Of a stretch of DNA of 64,000 bases, positions 1 through 8,072 are shown piece after piece. Origin of the DNA: Rhodocyclaceae bacterium. GTDB lineage: Bacteria; Pseudomonadota; Gammaproteobacteria; Burkholderiales; Rhodocyclaceae. Each line of letters begins with the position of its first letter. The stretch's first letter is position 1. Below the pieces are notes generated by a model, which saw only the letters and a program-made list of their open reading frames with translations, did not search any database and was not told the origin of the DNA. Both the position numbers and the translations under genes were made by a program. The DNA lies in NCBI GenBank assembly GCA_016704145.1, contig JADJAS010000007.1:310001-374000 (forward strand), written 5' to 3'.

Positions 1-1086
1 CTTTTGCACCAGTGACGCCGGCACCAGCGGCGTCACCGACTGGTTCAACGCCTGTTCGACGACGCTACGCAACTGGCCGACGTTGCCGGGCCAGGAAGCT
101 TCCAGCAACACCGATTGCGCCTCGGGCGAAAGGCGTCGGTCGCCACCGTGCCGGTCGACGAAATACGCCACCAGCAGTGGGATATCGTCGGCGCGTTCGG
201 CCAGTGCCGGCACTTTCAAGGTTGACGCCGCCAGCGCATAGTAAAGATCGGGGCGAAACGCCCCTTCGCGGGCGAGCTTCTCCAGCGGTGCGGCGGTGGC
301 GGCGATCACCCGCAGATCGGGCAGGCTGCCCTTGCCGCGACCGAACAGCGTGGTGGCGACATGCACCAGCGCCAGCAGCCGTGCCTGCGCCACGGTGCCG
401 AGACGATCCACCTTGTCGATGAACAGCGTGCCGCCCTCGGCGGCCCGCAAGGCCTCGCCACCGGTAAGCTGCTTCTCCAGCTCCGCTTCGGCCAGGCTGT
501 CGCACGCCAGGGCGACGAAAGGCTTTTTCCGGCGCGGACCGACATCGTGAATCGCGCGGGCCAGCGTCGCCTTGCCCGCACCGACCGGCCCGGTGATCAG
601 AAGCGGGCCGCTTTCATCGGCGGCGCGCCGCGCCTGGCGCAACAACTCGTCCATGGCCACGCCGCGCGAGACGATGGCCTGGCGCCACTGCCCGTCGTCG
701 CTGGTCGCCCGCACCGGCGGCGAAACCGCGACGGCGGCGGCCACGCGCTCGAGCAGTTCCTGGCCATCGAACGGCTTGGTGAGAAAGCCGAAGGCGCCGC
801 GCTGGGTCGCGACCACCGCGTCGGGAATCGTGCCGTGGGCGGTGAGGATGATCACCGGCACGCTCGGGGCGGCTTCGTGCAGCCGCGCGAACAGTGCGTG
901 GCCGTCCATGCCGTCCATGCGCAGGTCGGTGATGACCGCCTGGGGCTGCTCGGCCTCGAACTGACGTAGTGCCTCCTCGCCCGAGGCCGCCTGGCTGACA
1001 GCATAGCCGGCCGAGGACAGCCGCAAGCCGATCAGATGGAGCAGGTCGGGATCGTCGTCGACGACAAGAATGCGGGCGCCTCCCAT
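1..1086 (-). CDS. Response regulator of the sigma-54 activator type (GlrR/QseF-like), C-terminus beyond the window
   Basis: The 5' 362 codons are visible; the gene runs off the left edge. The N-terminus is a receiver domain (about residues 5-115) with the acidic cluster VVDDDPD, a phospho-acceptor in ITDLRM and the conserved lysine in TKPFDG. An AAA+ domain follows, with a Walker A-like ITGPVGAGKATLA. The segment between Walker A and B is unusually short: VALACDSLAEAELEKQL runs straight into TGGEALRAAEGGTLFIDKVD, so the GAFTGA loop that contacts sigma-54 is absent, and Walker B reads FIDKVD instead of FLDEI. It starts two bases after the stop of the QseG-like gene, so it is the last gene of a three-gene operon. 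It probably regulates through another sigma factor or is a degenerate member (inference). Confidence 0.8.
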   Translation of the reverse strand, partial: MGGARILVVDDDPDLLHLIGLRLSSAGYAVSQAASGEEALRQFEAEQPQAVITDLRMDGMDGHALFARLHEAAPSVPVIILTAHGTIPDAVVATQRGAFGFLTKPFDGQELLERVAAAVAVSPPVRATSDDGQWRQAIVSRGVAMDELLRQARRAADESGPLLITGPVGAGKATLARAIHDVGPRRKKPFVALACDSLAEAELEKQLTGGEALRAAEGGTLFIDKVDRLGTVAQARLLALVHVATTLFGRGKGSLPDLRVIAATAAPLEKLAREGAFRPDLYYALAASTLKVPALAERADDIPLLVAYFVDRHGGDRRLSPEAQSVLLEASWPGNVGQLRSVVEQALNQSVTPLVPASLVQK

Positions 1087-1087
1087 G

Positions 1088-1450
1088 TCACTTGACCGTT
1101 GGCTTCGGCCGACGGCGGGTATCGCGGTCGATGGCCAGCAGCGCATCGAGCTTCTGCTGGAGTTCGTCGACCTTGCGCTGGCTGTCACGCAGGGCCGCCT
1201 CGCCGCGCCGATGATCCTCATTGAGAGTCGCATATCGGCGCTGGGCATCGGTCAGTTGCGCCGTCAGCCGTTCGACTTGATGGCGCAGATCCCGAATCAC
1301 GGCCTCGTCCCGCACCGGATCGGCCACCGGCGGCCGAACCACGGCCGTCGGCGGCTCGACGGCTGGCGGCGGCGCCGGTATCGTGGTCGGCTCGACCGAT
1401 GCGCAGCCCGCCAAGGACATGCCCAGCAGCAGTGCGAACACGCGCATCAT
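1088..1450 (-). CDS. QseG-like outer-membrane lipoprotein of the two-component operon
   Basis: A 120-residue protein with a lipoprotein signal peptide: hydrophobic stretch, then lipobox LAGC near residue 15. A proline-rich linker follows, then a charged heptad-like helix rich in Arg, Glu and Gln that should form a coiled coil. The start was chosen at the ATGATG that overlaps the kinase stop codon, which places the signal peptide at the N-terminus; the longer upstream frame is part of the kinase gene. In enterobacteria QseG sits between glrK and glrR and is thought to modulate the kinase from the outer membrane. The same gene order here supports that role, although sequence conservation in this family is low. 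Confidence 0.65.
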   Translation of the reverse strand: MMRVFALLLGMSLAGCASVEPTTIPAPPPAVEPPTAVVRPPVADPVRDEAVIRDLRHQVERLTAQLTDAQRRYATLNEDHRRGEAALRDSQRKVDELQQKLDALLAIDRDTRRRPKPTVK

Positions 1451-2871
1451 GCCGTCTCTCCCGGCAGCGTCAGTCGGAAGTGCGAGCCGCCAGTGCATGC
1501 CAGCAGTTCCAGCACACCACGATTGGCCGCCGCGAACTGTCGAGCAATGGCCAGCCCGAGACCGACTCCGGCGACGCCTTTCGCGTGCTCGCCGCGGTAG
1601 AAGGGTTCGAACACGCGCTCGCGGTCCGCCGCCGGAATGCCCGGCCCCTGATCGACGACATCCAGCGTCACCTTATCTTCTTCGCGTTTCAATGAGATAT
1701 CCACCGTGCCGCCATCCGGCGAGTACTTGATGGCGTTCGAAATGAGATTATCCACCACTGCCGTCAGTTCCTCCTTGCCGCCCACCACCACCAGCGGCTT
1801 CAGGGAGCCGGAAAAATGCAGTTGCTTGTCCCTGGCCGTAAGCTGGTGGGTGGTGACGATCTGCTGCACCAGCTTGTCGAGACGCAGGCGTACCGGCTTG
1901 ATCCGCTCGCCGGCGTGCCCGGCCTGCTGAAGCTTGAGCAGGCTGTCGATCAGGTTCTGCAAGCGCAGGGCATTGCTGCGGACAATGCCGACGATCTTTT
2001 CCTGACCGGACGTCAAGGTACCGACGGCCCCCTCGGTCAGCAGGCTGGCGCCTTCGCGCAGGGCCGCCAGCGGCGTCTTGAGTTCATGCGAGACATGGCG
2101 CAATACGAGGATGCGCTGTTCCTCCAGTTCCAGCAGACGCCTTCTGAGCCAGTCGAGACGTTCGCCCATCTCGCGGATGTCGCGCGGCCCCTTGAGCACG
2201 ATGGCCTTGTCCAGCCTGCCCTCGCCCAGCCCCTGCACCGCGCTTTCGAAACCCCACAGCACCCGCGCCAGCAGCAGGCGGCTGAACAGGAAAAACAGCA
2301 CCATCATTGCCAGGCCGGCGGCCAAGGCCAGTAGCAGGCGGCCGCGCAGGGCATCGGCTTCAGTGCGAAATGTTTCGACCTCGCGGCCGATGATCTGATT
2401 GGACCGCGACACAAGCCTGGGCATGCGCGATTTCAAATCGCCCAATACCGCTTCCAGCTCGGCGCCACGCTTGCGGCCTTCCTGAAAATCGGCAAAGGCG
2501 GCGGCTTCGATCGACAGCAAATCCAGCACTTCGACGCGCAAGTCCGCGAGCAAGGGCAAGTCGGCGAAGCCGCGGGAAACCCTGATCCATTCCTGACGGG
2601 CCTGCGCGTAATCATCGAGCAACGAAGCATCCTTCAGCACCGCGTGCTGGCGCAACAGGCGCTCCATGTGCAAGATATCCTCCGGCAGTTCGTTGCCACT
2701 CTGCGCGGCCAGCGCCGCCTCTCTCGTCAGCGCCTCGCCACGCGCCGTGACACGATCCATGTTGATGAACACATAGGCGATCGCGATCAGCAGCGGCAAG
2801 GCCACCAGCACGTTGCCCAGCACGATCAGGCGCAACAGGGAACGCGGGTACAACTGTCTCACGGCAGCCAT
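1447..2871 (-). CDS. Sensor histidine kinase (GlrK/QseE-like)
   Basis: About 474 residues. An N-terminal membrane helix near residues 12-32, a periplasmic region and a second helix near 180-200 are followed by a HAMP-like linker. HisKA carries the phospho-acceptor motif LRHVSHELKTPLAAL. The ATPase domain shows the N box (VVDNLISNAIKYSPDGG), G1 box (DQGPGIP), F box (FEPFYRG) and G2 box (GVGLGLAIA), so it should be active. The chosen ATG gives a short basic N-terminus before the first helix; an alternative start lies at 2919. It overlaps the lipoprotein gene by 4 bases and is first in the operon. Its partner is the response regulator two genes downstream. The signal is unknown. Confidence 0.88.
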   Translation of the reverse strand: MAAVRQLYPRSLLRLIVLGNVLVALPLLIAIAYVFINMDRVTARGEALTREAALAAQSGNELPEDILHMERLLRQHAVLKDASLLDDYAQARQEWIRVSRGFADLPLLADLRVEVLDLLSIEAAAFADFQEGRKRGAELEAVLGDLKSRMPRLVSRSNQIIGREVETFRTEADALRGRLLLALAAGLAMMVLFFLFSRLLLARVLWGFESAVQGLGEGRLDKAIVLKGPRDIREMGERLDWLRRRLLELEEQRILVLRHVSHELKTPLAALREGASLLTEGAVGTLTSGQEKIVGIVRSNALRLQNLIDSLLKLQQAGHAGERIKPVRLRLDKLVQQIVTTHQLTARDKQLHFSGSLKPLVVVGGKEELTAVVDNLISNAIKYSPDGGTVDISLKREEDKVTLDVVDQGPGIPAADRERVFEPFYRGEHAKGVAGVGLGLAIARQFAAANRGVLELLACTGGSHFRLTLPGETA

Positions 2872-3067
2872 CGTAGGAGATCGTGCGGAACGGACCGCAG
2901 TGTTGGGGAGTGGCGACACCGGAAATAATAATCCCTGATCCAGACAATGCGATCCACGCTGCTTCCGGATTCATCGAATCGGAATGTCGGCGATCGCGGG
3001 GAATGGCTGTCCACGGGCGGTCGGGAGGGTTTCCAGCGAACCTTGAACGCAATAACAAGGAGATCCC

Positions 3068-3370
3068 ATGAATCGCATGTGTTGCAGTCTCATCGCGCTG
3101 GCCATGGCACCCGCCGCGGCACTCGCGCAAACCACGTCGGCGGTCGAAGTTCCCGGCCGCCTGCTTGCTTCCAATTGCTTCCAGTGCCACGGTACCAACG
3201 GCAGCGGCGGATTCGAGCGGCTGGCGGGAATGTCGTCGAGCGAAATCATCAAGGAAATGCAGGAAATGCGCCGCGAGAATCCGCCCGAGATGATGGACGT
3301 TCACGCGCGCAGCTATACCGATGCGCAGATCAAGCTGATCGCCGATTATTTTGCCAAACTGGCCCGCTGA
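3068..3370 (+). CDS. Periplasmic monoheme cytochrome c (FccA-like)
   Basis: A 100-residue class I cytochrome c. A signal peptide ends at about ALA-Q (residues 1-20), followed by a heme attachment motif CFQCH and a candidate distal methionine in PEMMDVHA. The ribosome site AAGGAG lies about 8 bases before the ATG. The gene is 11 bases upstream of a flavocytochrome-c-like flavoprotein. In that pairing the cytochrome is the small electron-accepting subunit that passes electrons to the respiratory chain in the periplasm. The size fits the monoheme FccA type rather than the diheme one. Confidence 0.85.
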   Translation: MNRMCCSLIALAMAPAAALAQTTSAVEVPGRLLASNCFQCHGTNGSGGFERLAGMSSSEIIKEMQEMRRENPPEMMDVHARSYTDAQIKLIADYFAKLAR

Positions 3371-3381
3371 GGAGAAACGAG

Positions 3382-4692
3382 ATGATCAAACGTCGTGATT
3401 TCATCAAGCTCTTGAGCGGTGCGGGGGTCGGTATGACGGCGGCGGGCTGGAGCGGCATCGCGCTGGCGGACAAGAGACGCACCTCCTCCACGACACCGTT
3501 GGTGCCCACCAACATCGGCATCAAGGGCAAGGTGGTCGTGATCGGCGGTGGCATGGGCGGCGCCACGGTTGCCAAGTACCTGCGCATGTGGGGCGGCACC
3601 GGCATAGATGTCACGCTGGTCGAGCGCGAGGCGGTCTATACGTCCAACATCATGAGCAACCTGGTACTCAACGGCCAGCGCACGATACAGTCGTTGCAAT
3701 ACGGCTACGGCAACCTGGCCAACAAGTATGGCGTAAAGATGGTTCAGGGCAACGTGCTCGCCATCGATCCGGTCGGCCGGAAAGTGACGCTCGCCAGCGG
3801 CGCGACGTTGACCTATGACCGGCTGGTGCTGGCGCCCGGCATCGATTTCGACACGGTGCCCGGCCTGGAAACGCCGGAGGCGCAAGCCAAGGTGCCGCAC
3901 GCATGGAAGGCCGGTGGGCAAACGACCGCGCTGCGAAACATGATCACGGCCATGCCGAACAATGGCGTGTTCGTCATGACCATTCCGGCGGCGCCGTATC
4001 GCTGCCCGCCCGGCCCCTACGAGCGCGCCTGCGTGGTGGCGGACTGGCTGAGACGCAACAAGACCGGCACGCGCGTCATCGTCCTGGATGCCAATCCCAA
4101 GATCATGGCGGAGCCCAATGCGTTCCTGGAAGGCTTCGCGCTCCACGGCATCCAGTACTACCCCAACGCAGTCATCGACCACGTTGATGCCAATGCGATG
4201 GCCTTGTACACCAGCTTGCAGTCGCAACCGATCTACGCCAACGTGATCAACGTGATTCCGCCGCATCGGGCCGGCGCGTTGATCACCGACAACGGACTGG
4301 CGGATGTCAACGGACGCTGGGCCAGCGTGAACGTCCTCACCTACGAGGCCAACCACGCCGCCGGCATCCATGTCATCGGCGACGCATCGGCGACCACCCA
4401 GCCGAAGGCAGGCCACATCGCCAATCAGGAAGCCAAGGTCTGCGCCGACGCCATGGTGCGTGCCTTCGCCGGCAAGAATCCCGATCCGTCACCGGTGACC
4501 AACTCGTCGTGCTACTCGCCGATCACGGCCGACACGGCCTCCTGGCTGACGGCGGTGTTCGGCTTCGATGCCGCAACGGGCACCATGAAGGTCGTGGGCG
4601 GTGCGGCGACCGAAGCCGCCAGCCGTTCGAAGGACAACTACGAAGAGATGGTGAAGTGGTTCAACACGCTGATGTCTGACAGCTTCGCCTGA
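3382..4692 (+). CDS. Flavocytochrome c sulfide dehydrogenase-like flavoprotein subunit
   Basis: About 436 residues with a Tat signal (RRDFIKLL, residues 4-11) and an FAD-binding Rossmann motif VVVIGGGMGGATVA near residue 52. It resembles FccB across its length, including the YRCPPGPYERA motif with one of the two redox-active cysteines and the second FAD motif GIHVIGDA. Where FccB proteins usually have GWCPVD with the partner cysteine, this protein reads GRWASVN, so the active-site disulfide cannot form there. It follows the cytochrome gene with an 11-base gap and has a good ribosome site (GGAG). It probably oxidises a sulfur compound or another periplasmic substrate with transfer to the cytochrome. 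Sulfide as the substrate is doubtful given the missing cysteine. Confidence 0.78.
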   Translation: MIKRRDFIKLLSGAGVGMTAAGWSGIALADKRRTSSTTPLVPTNIGIKGKVVVIGGGMGGATVAKYLRMWGGTGIDVTLVEREAVYTSNIMSNLVLNGQRTIQSLQYGYGNLANKYGVKMVQGNVLAIDPVGRKVTLASGATLTYDRLVLAPGIDFDTVPGLETPEAQAKVPHAWKAGGQTTALRNMITAMPNNGVFVMTIPAAPYRCPPGPYERACVVADWLRRNKTGTRVIVLDANPKIMAEPNAFLEGFALHGIQYYPNAVIDHVDANAMALYTSLQSQPIYANVINVIPPHRAGALITDNGLADVNGRWASVNVLTYEANHAAGIHVIGDASATTQPKAGHIANQEAKVCADAMVRAFAGKNPDPSPVTNSSCYSPITADTASWLTAVFGFDAATGTMKVVGGAATEAASRSKDNYEEMVKWFNTLMSDSFA

Positions 4693-4702
4693 CGAGCAGC
4701 AC

Positions 4703-4742
4703 CCGGGGCGTCTTTCCCCTCCCTTGGGCGCCCCGGTTTTTT
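4703..4742 (+). terminator. Rho-independent terminator after the flavoprotein gene
   Basis: An 8-bp GC stem (CCGGGGCG with CGCCCCGG) is followed directly by six T residues, 10 bases after the stop codon of the flavoprotein gene. Confidence 0.85.
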
Positions 4743-4745
4743 GGA

Positions 4746-5189
4746 TCAGCGCGGTGGCGGTGCGTGCTCGATGCCGAGCAGTTGCGTTCCAGCGCCAAGA
4801 CCGCGTTTGCCGAACCACTGTGCGTTCATCTCGAGGGCGTAGCGCGCAGGCTTGGCCGCGCAATGATTGTCCTCGGTCCGCGGCTGCATTTCCTCGACAT
4901 TGACGATGCGGCCCTGCCCGTCGAGAAATGCCACGGCCAGCGGCAGCAGCGTGTTCTTCATCCACATGCAGTGGCGGGCATCGGCATCGAAGACGAACAG
5001 CATGCCGCGATGCGCCGGCATGGACTGGCGCATCATCAGGCCGCGCATGCGCGTTTCCTGGGTGTTCACAACTTCCGCTTCGATGCGGTGCATGCCGGCG
5101 GTCAGTTCGATGACCGGCAATTCCGGCGCGGCGAAAGTCAGCGATGGCAGGACGCCGATCAAGGCGGCCACGGCAGTCTGGAAGCGCAT
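4746..5189 (-). CDS. DUF192 family periplasmic protein
   Basis: A 147-residue protein with a cleavable signal peptide (residues 1-20, ending FAAP). The DUF192 signature is clear: RMRGLMMR, then FVFDADARHCMWMKNTLLPLAVAF, and a C-terminal ALEMNAQWF segment. DUF192 is a small beta-barrel domain found in exported proteins of many bacteria, and its biochemical role is not established. The gene is convergent with the flavoprotein gene across a shared terminator and lies downstream of the cyanophycin-associated pair on the same strand, though its relation to them is unclear. Confidence 0.8.
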   Translation of the reverse strand: MRFQTAVAALIGVLPSLTFAAPELPVIELTAGMHRIEAEVVNTQETRMRGLMMRQSMPAHRGMLFVFDADARHCMWMKNTLLPLAVAFLDGQGRIVNVEEMQPRTEDNHCAAKPARYALEMNAQWFGKRGLGAGTQLLGIEHAPPPR

Positions 5190-5205
5190 GTCCGGCTCCG
5201 TCCGA

Positions 5206-5676
5206 TTACAGGAAGCGATCCAGCAGCCTGCGGCTCGACCGGTCGAGCGCCGCCAGATCGCGGATCAGGAAATGAATGCCGTTGCTGTCGGCGATGAGCA
5301 GGGAGGTCCGGCCCAGGCGACGGATGTCCTCCTCGCCCTTGAGTACCATCGAAGTCTCGCCGCGATCCGTTTCGAGCTGCCACGTGCTCGGCGTCGCGAA
5401 GCTGGAAACGCCGACGATGCGCCGGATCTCGGGCATGAACTCGCGGTTGACCAACTCGTCCTCGATCAGCGCACGAACATCGTCGGCCAAATCGCCGAGG
5501 CGATCGATCCAGGCCAGTTCGCGGCCGTCCGCGCCGACGATGGCGATGCGCTCGCCCGGCGCCGACAGCGGGAAAGCCCGCACCGGCACGACCGCTGCCT
5601 CGGTCCGGCCATCGCAATCGATGAAAACCAGCCGGCCGAAGGCATTGCGCGACAGCTTGAAGTCAGGCGGCGGCAT
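5206..5676 (-). CDS. Cyanophycin-associated DUF1854 protein
   Basis: A 156-residue protein without signal peptide or membrane segment. The family motifs visible are PVRAFPLSAPGERIAIV, GRELAWIDRL and the REFMPEIRRI segment, all typical of DUF1854. In betaproteobacteria this family is found almost only next to cyanophycin synthetase and a dedicated ABC transporter. The same arrangement is seen here: the gene overlaps the 3' end of the ABC transporter gene by 14 bases, so the two are co-translated. Its molecular role is unknown. A structural or chaperone role for the transporter or granule is a guess from context. Confidence 0.8.
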   Translation of the reverse strand: MPPPDFKLSRNAFGRLVFIDCDGRTEAAVVPVRAFPLSAPGERIAIVGADGRELAWIDRLGDLADDVRALIEDELVNREFMPEIRRIVGVSSFATPSTWQLETDRGETSMVLKGEEDIRRLGRTSLLIADSNGIHFLIRDLAALDRSSRRLLDRFL

Positions 5677-7984
5677 GCAGCTTCCCTTCCGCGCGCTGGC
5701 CGCGAATCTCCATCTCCGTATCCACGTTGCGCGCCTGCGCCTGATACAGCCGGTAGTAGTGGCCTTCGTGCGCCATCAACTGCTCGTGGTCGCCGGTCTC
5801 GACGACGACGCCGCGATCCATCACCACCAGCCGGTCGGCCTTGCGCAGCGTGGACAGCCGGTGGGCGATGGCGATGGTGGTGCGGCCGCGCACCAGATTG
5901 TCGAGCGCCTTCTGGATTTCCTTTTCCGTTTCGGTATCGACGGACGAGGTGGCTTCGTCGAGGATGAGGATCTTCGGATCGATCAACAGCGCGCGGGCGA
6001 TGGAAATGCGCTGGCGCTCGCCGCCGGACAAGCCTTGCCCGCGCTCGCCGACCAGCGAGTCGTAGCCGTGTGGCAGGCGCAGGATGAATTCGTGCGCGTG
6101 CGCGGCACGGGCGGCGGCGACGATTTCGTCGCGCGTCGCCTCGGGCTTGCCGTAGGCGACGTTCTCGGCGATGGTGCCGAAGAACAGGAAGGGCTCCTGC
6201 AGGACGAGGCCGATGTGGCGGCGATACTCCGCCACGGGCAGCGAGCGGATGTCGACACCGTCGAGGCGGATCGAGCCTTCGCTGACATCGTAGAAACGAC
6301 AGATCAGGTTGACCATGGTGCTCTTGCCCGAGCCGCTGTGGCCGACCAGGCCGATCATCTCGCCCGGCGCGATGTCGATGTCCACGCCGCGGATGACGGC
6401 GCGATTGCCGTAGCGGAAACCGGCGTCGCGCACCTCGATGCGACCGTCGACCTGGTCGAGATGGACGGGACTGGCCGGTTCCGGCACGCTCGAGACGTGG
6501 TCGAGAATGTCGAAGATGCGCTTGGCGCCGGCGGCCGCCTTCTGGGTCACCGAAACGATGCGGCTCATGGACTCCAGCCGCGTGTAGAAGCGGCTGATGT
6601 AGGCGATGAAGGCGGTAAGCACGCCGACGGTGATCTGGTCGTGCGCCACCTGCCAGATGCCGAAGGCCCAAACCACCAGCAGGCCGACTTCGGTGAGCAG
6701 CGACACCGTCGGCGAGAACAGCGACCAGGTCTTGTTCAGGCGGTCGTTGATGGCCAGGTTGTGGCGGTTCGCCTCGTGGAAGCGCTCCGCCTCGCGCCGC
6801 TCCTGAGCGAAGGCCTTGACGACGCGGATGCCGGGAATGACGTCGGCCAGCACGTTGGTCACCTCGGCCCAGACCCGATCGACTTTTTCGAAGCCCGTGC
6901 GCAGCTTGAAGCGCACCACGTGGATCAGCCAGACGATCAACGGCAACGGCAGCAGCGTCACCAGCGCCAGCCAGGGATTGATCGAGAACAGGATCACCGC
7001 CGTCATGGCGATCATCAGCACGTCGGTGGCGAAGTCGAGCAGGTGCAGCGACAGGAAGACGTTGATACGGTCGGTTTCCGAGCCGATGCGAGCCATCAGG
7101 TCGCCGGTGCGCTTGCCGCCGAAGTATTCGAGCGAGAGATTGAGCAGGTGCTCGAAGGTCGCCGTGCGCAGGTCGCGGCCGATGCGCTCCGAGACCAACG
7201 AGAGGATGTAGGTCTTGATCCAGCCCAGCACCCAGGCCAGCACGGCGGCGCCGAACAGGCCGCCCAGATAGAGCGAGGCCAGTCCCCAGTCGATCGGCTT
7301 GCCGTTTTGGTACGGGATCAGGATGTTGTCCATCAGCGGCATGGTGAGATACGGCGGCACCAGCGTGGCCGCCGTGGCGGCCAGCATCAGGAGAAAGGCC
7401 GTCAATAGCGGCCACCGGTAGGGCTTGGCGAAACGCCACAGGCGGAACAGCGTCCAGGTCGAGGGCGGCGTGTGGATTTCGCGCGCGCAGATCGGGCACT
7501 CTTCCTGCCCCGGCTCCAGGGGCGCCTTGCACTGCGGGCACAAGGATTCGATCGCGCGCTCCACCGGCCGGCCGGTGCCGACGCTCTCGATCCGGCGCGC
7601 GAACTGTTCGGCGAGTCGATGCACGGCGATATCCTGCGCCAGCGTGTAGCGCCAGCAGGCGAGACGCCGCTCGCCGTCGCGCAATTCGAGAGTGCCGACG
7701 CCGCCATGATCGGAACTCAGAAGCACCAGACCGGGTCGGAAATCCCATGTCCGCCATTCGCCCTCGGCTCCGGCACCCGCGCCGCGCGAAGCGATCCGGC
7801 GATCCGTGACCACGATCAGGCCCTGGGCGAAACGCAGCCGGTCATCGAGGTCTACGGCGAGCCAGGCGACCGGCTGCTCGCCCGGCGCCTGAAAGTCAGC
7901 CATGGCGACACGCCACGACTCGGGCACCGTCGCCGGCGCGAGGCCCTCGGCAAGGGTTGGCCCGGATGAATCCTGTCCTGTCAT
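5663..7984 (-). CDS. Cyanophycin metabolism-associated ABC transporter (fused permease and ATPase)
   Basis: About 773 residues. The N-terminal 170 residues are an extension not found in ordinary ABC exporters. It ends in a zinc-ribbon-like LCPQCKAPLEPGQEECPIC with two CxxC pairs. A six-helix exporter permease domain follows (about residues 200-490), then a nucleotide-binding domain with Walker A GHSGSGKS, Q-loop VLQEPFLF, signature LSGGERQR, Walker B ILILDEATSSVD and H-loop AHRLS. The start at 7984 was chosen because the 75 upstream bases look like the divergent promoter region. It is divergent from cphA2-like and cphA, which suggests peptide or amino-acid movement linked to cyanophycin; the substrate is unproven. 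Confidence 0.82.
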   Translation of the reverse strand: MTGQDSSGPTLAEGLAPATVPESWRVAMADFQAPGEQPVAWLAVDLDDRLRFAQGLIVVTDRRIASRGAGAGAEGEWRTWDFRPGLVLLSSDHGGVGTLELRDGERRLACWRYTLAQDIAVHRLAEQFARRIESVGTGRPVERAIESLCPQCKAPLEPGQEECPICAREIHTPPSTWTLFRLWRFAKPYRWPLLTAFLLMLAATAATLVPPYLTMPLMDNILIPYQNGKPIDWGLASLYLGGLFGAAVLAWVLGWIKTYILSLVSERIGRDLRTATFEHLLNLSLEYFGGKRTGDLMARIGSETDRINVFLSLHLLDFATDVLMIAMTAVILFSINPWLALVTLLPLPLIVWLIHVVRFKLRTGFEKVDRVWAEVTNVLADVIPGIRVVKAFAQERREAERFHEANRHNLAINDRLNKTWSLFSPTVSLLTEVGLLVVWAFGIWQVAHDQITVGVLTAFIAYISRFYTRLESMSRIVSVTQKAAAGAKRIFDILDHVSSVPEPASPVHLDQVDGRIEVRDAGFRYGNRAVIRGVDIDIAPGEMIGLVGHSGSGKSTMVNLICRFYDVSEGSIRLDGVDIRSLPVAEYRRHIGLVLQEPFLFFGTIAENVAYGKPEATRDEIVAAARAAHAHEFILRLPHGYDSLVGERGQGLSGGERQRISIARALLIDPKILILDEATSSVDTETEKEIQKALDNLVRGRTTIAIAHRLSTLRKADRLVVMDRGVVVETGDHEQLMAHEGHYYRLYQAQARNVDTEMEIRGQRAEGKLHAAA

Positions 7985-8072
7985 GGCCGCAGTATACCGG
8001 CGGGTACGACCCGGCCGGCCGGCGCTCCGGTAAACTATTTCGCGCGGCTGGCGCTTCACTCACGACGAGCAC
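7985..8072. promoter_or_regulatory. Divergent promoter region of the cyanophycin locus
   Basis: The 88 bases between the ABC transporter gene (minus) and the first cphA-like gene (plus) must carry both promoters. No confident -35/-10 pair or operator could be picked by eye. The assignment rests on position only. Confidence 0.4.

Noticed and set aside
6000..7800. Long plus-strand frames opposite the ABC transporter and similar long antisense frames elsewhere
   Set aside because: They are mirror frames of GC-rich genes, with no family features and no ribosome sites.
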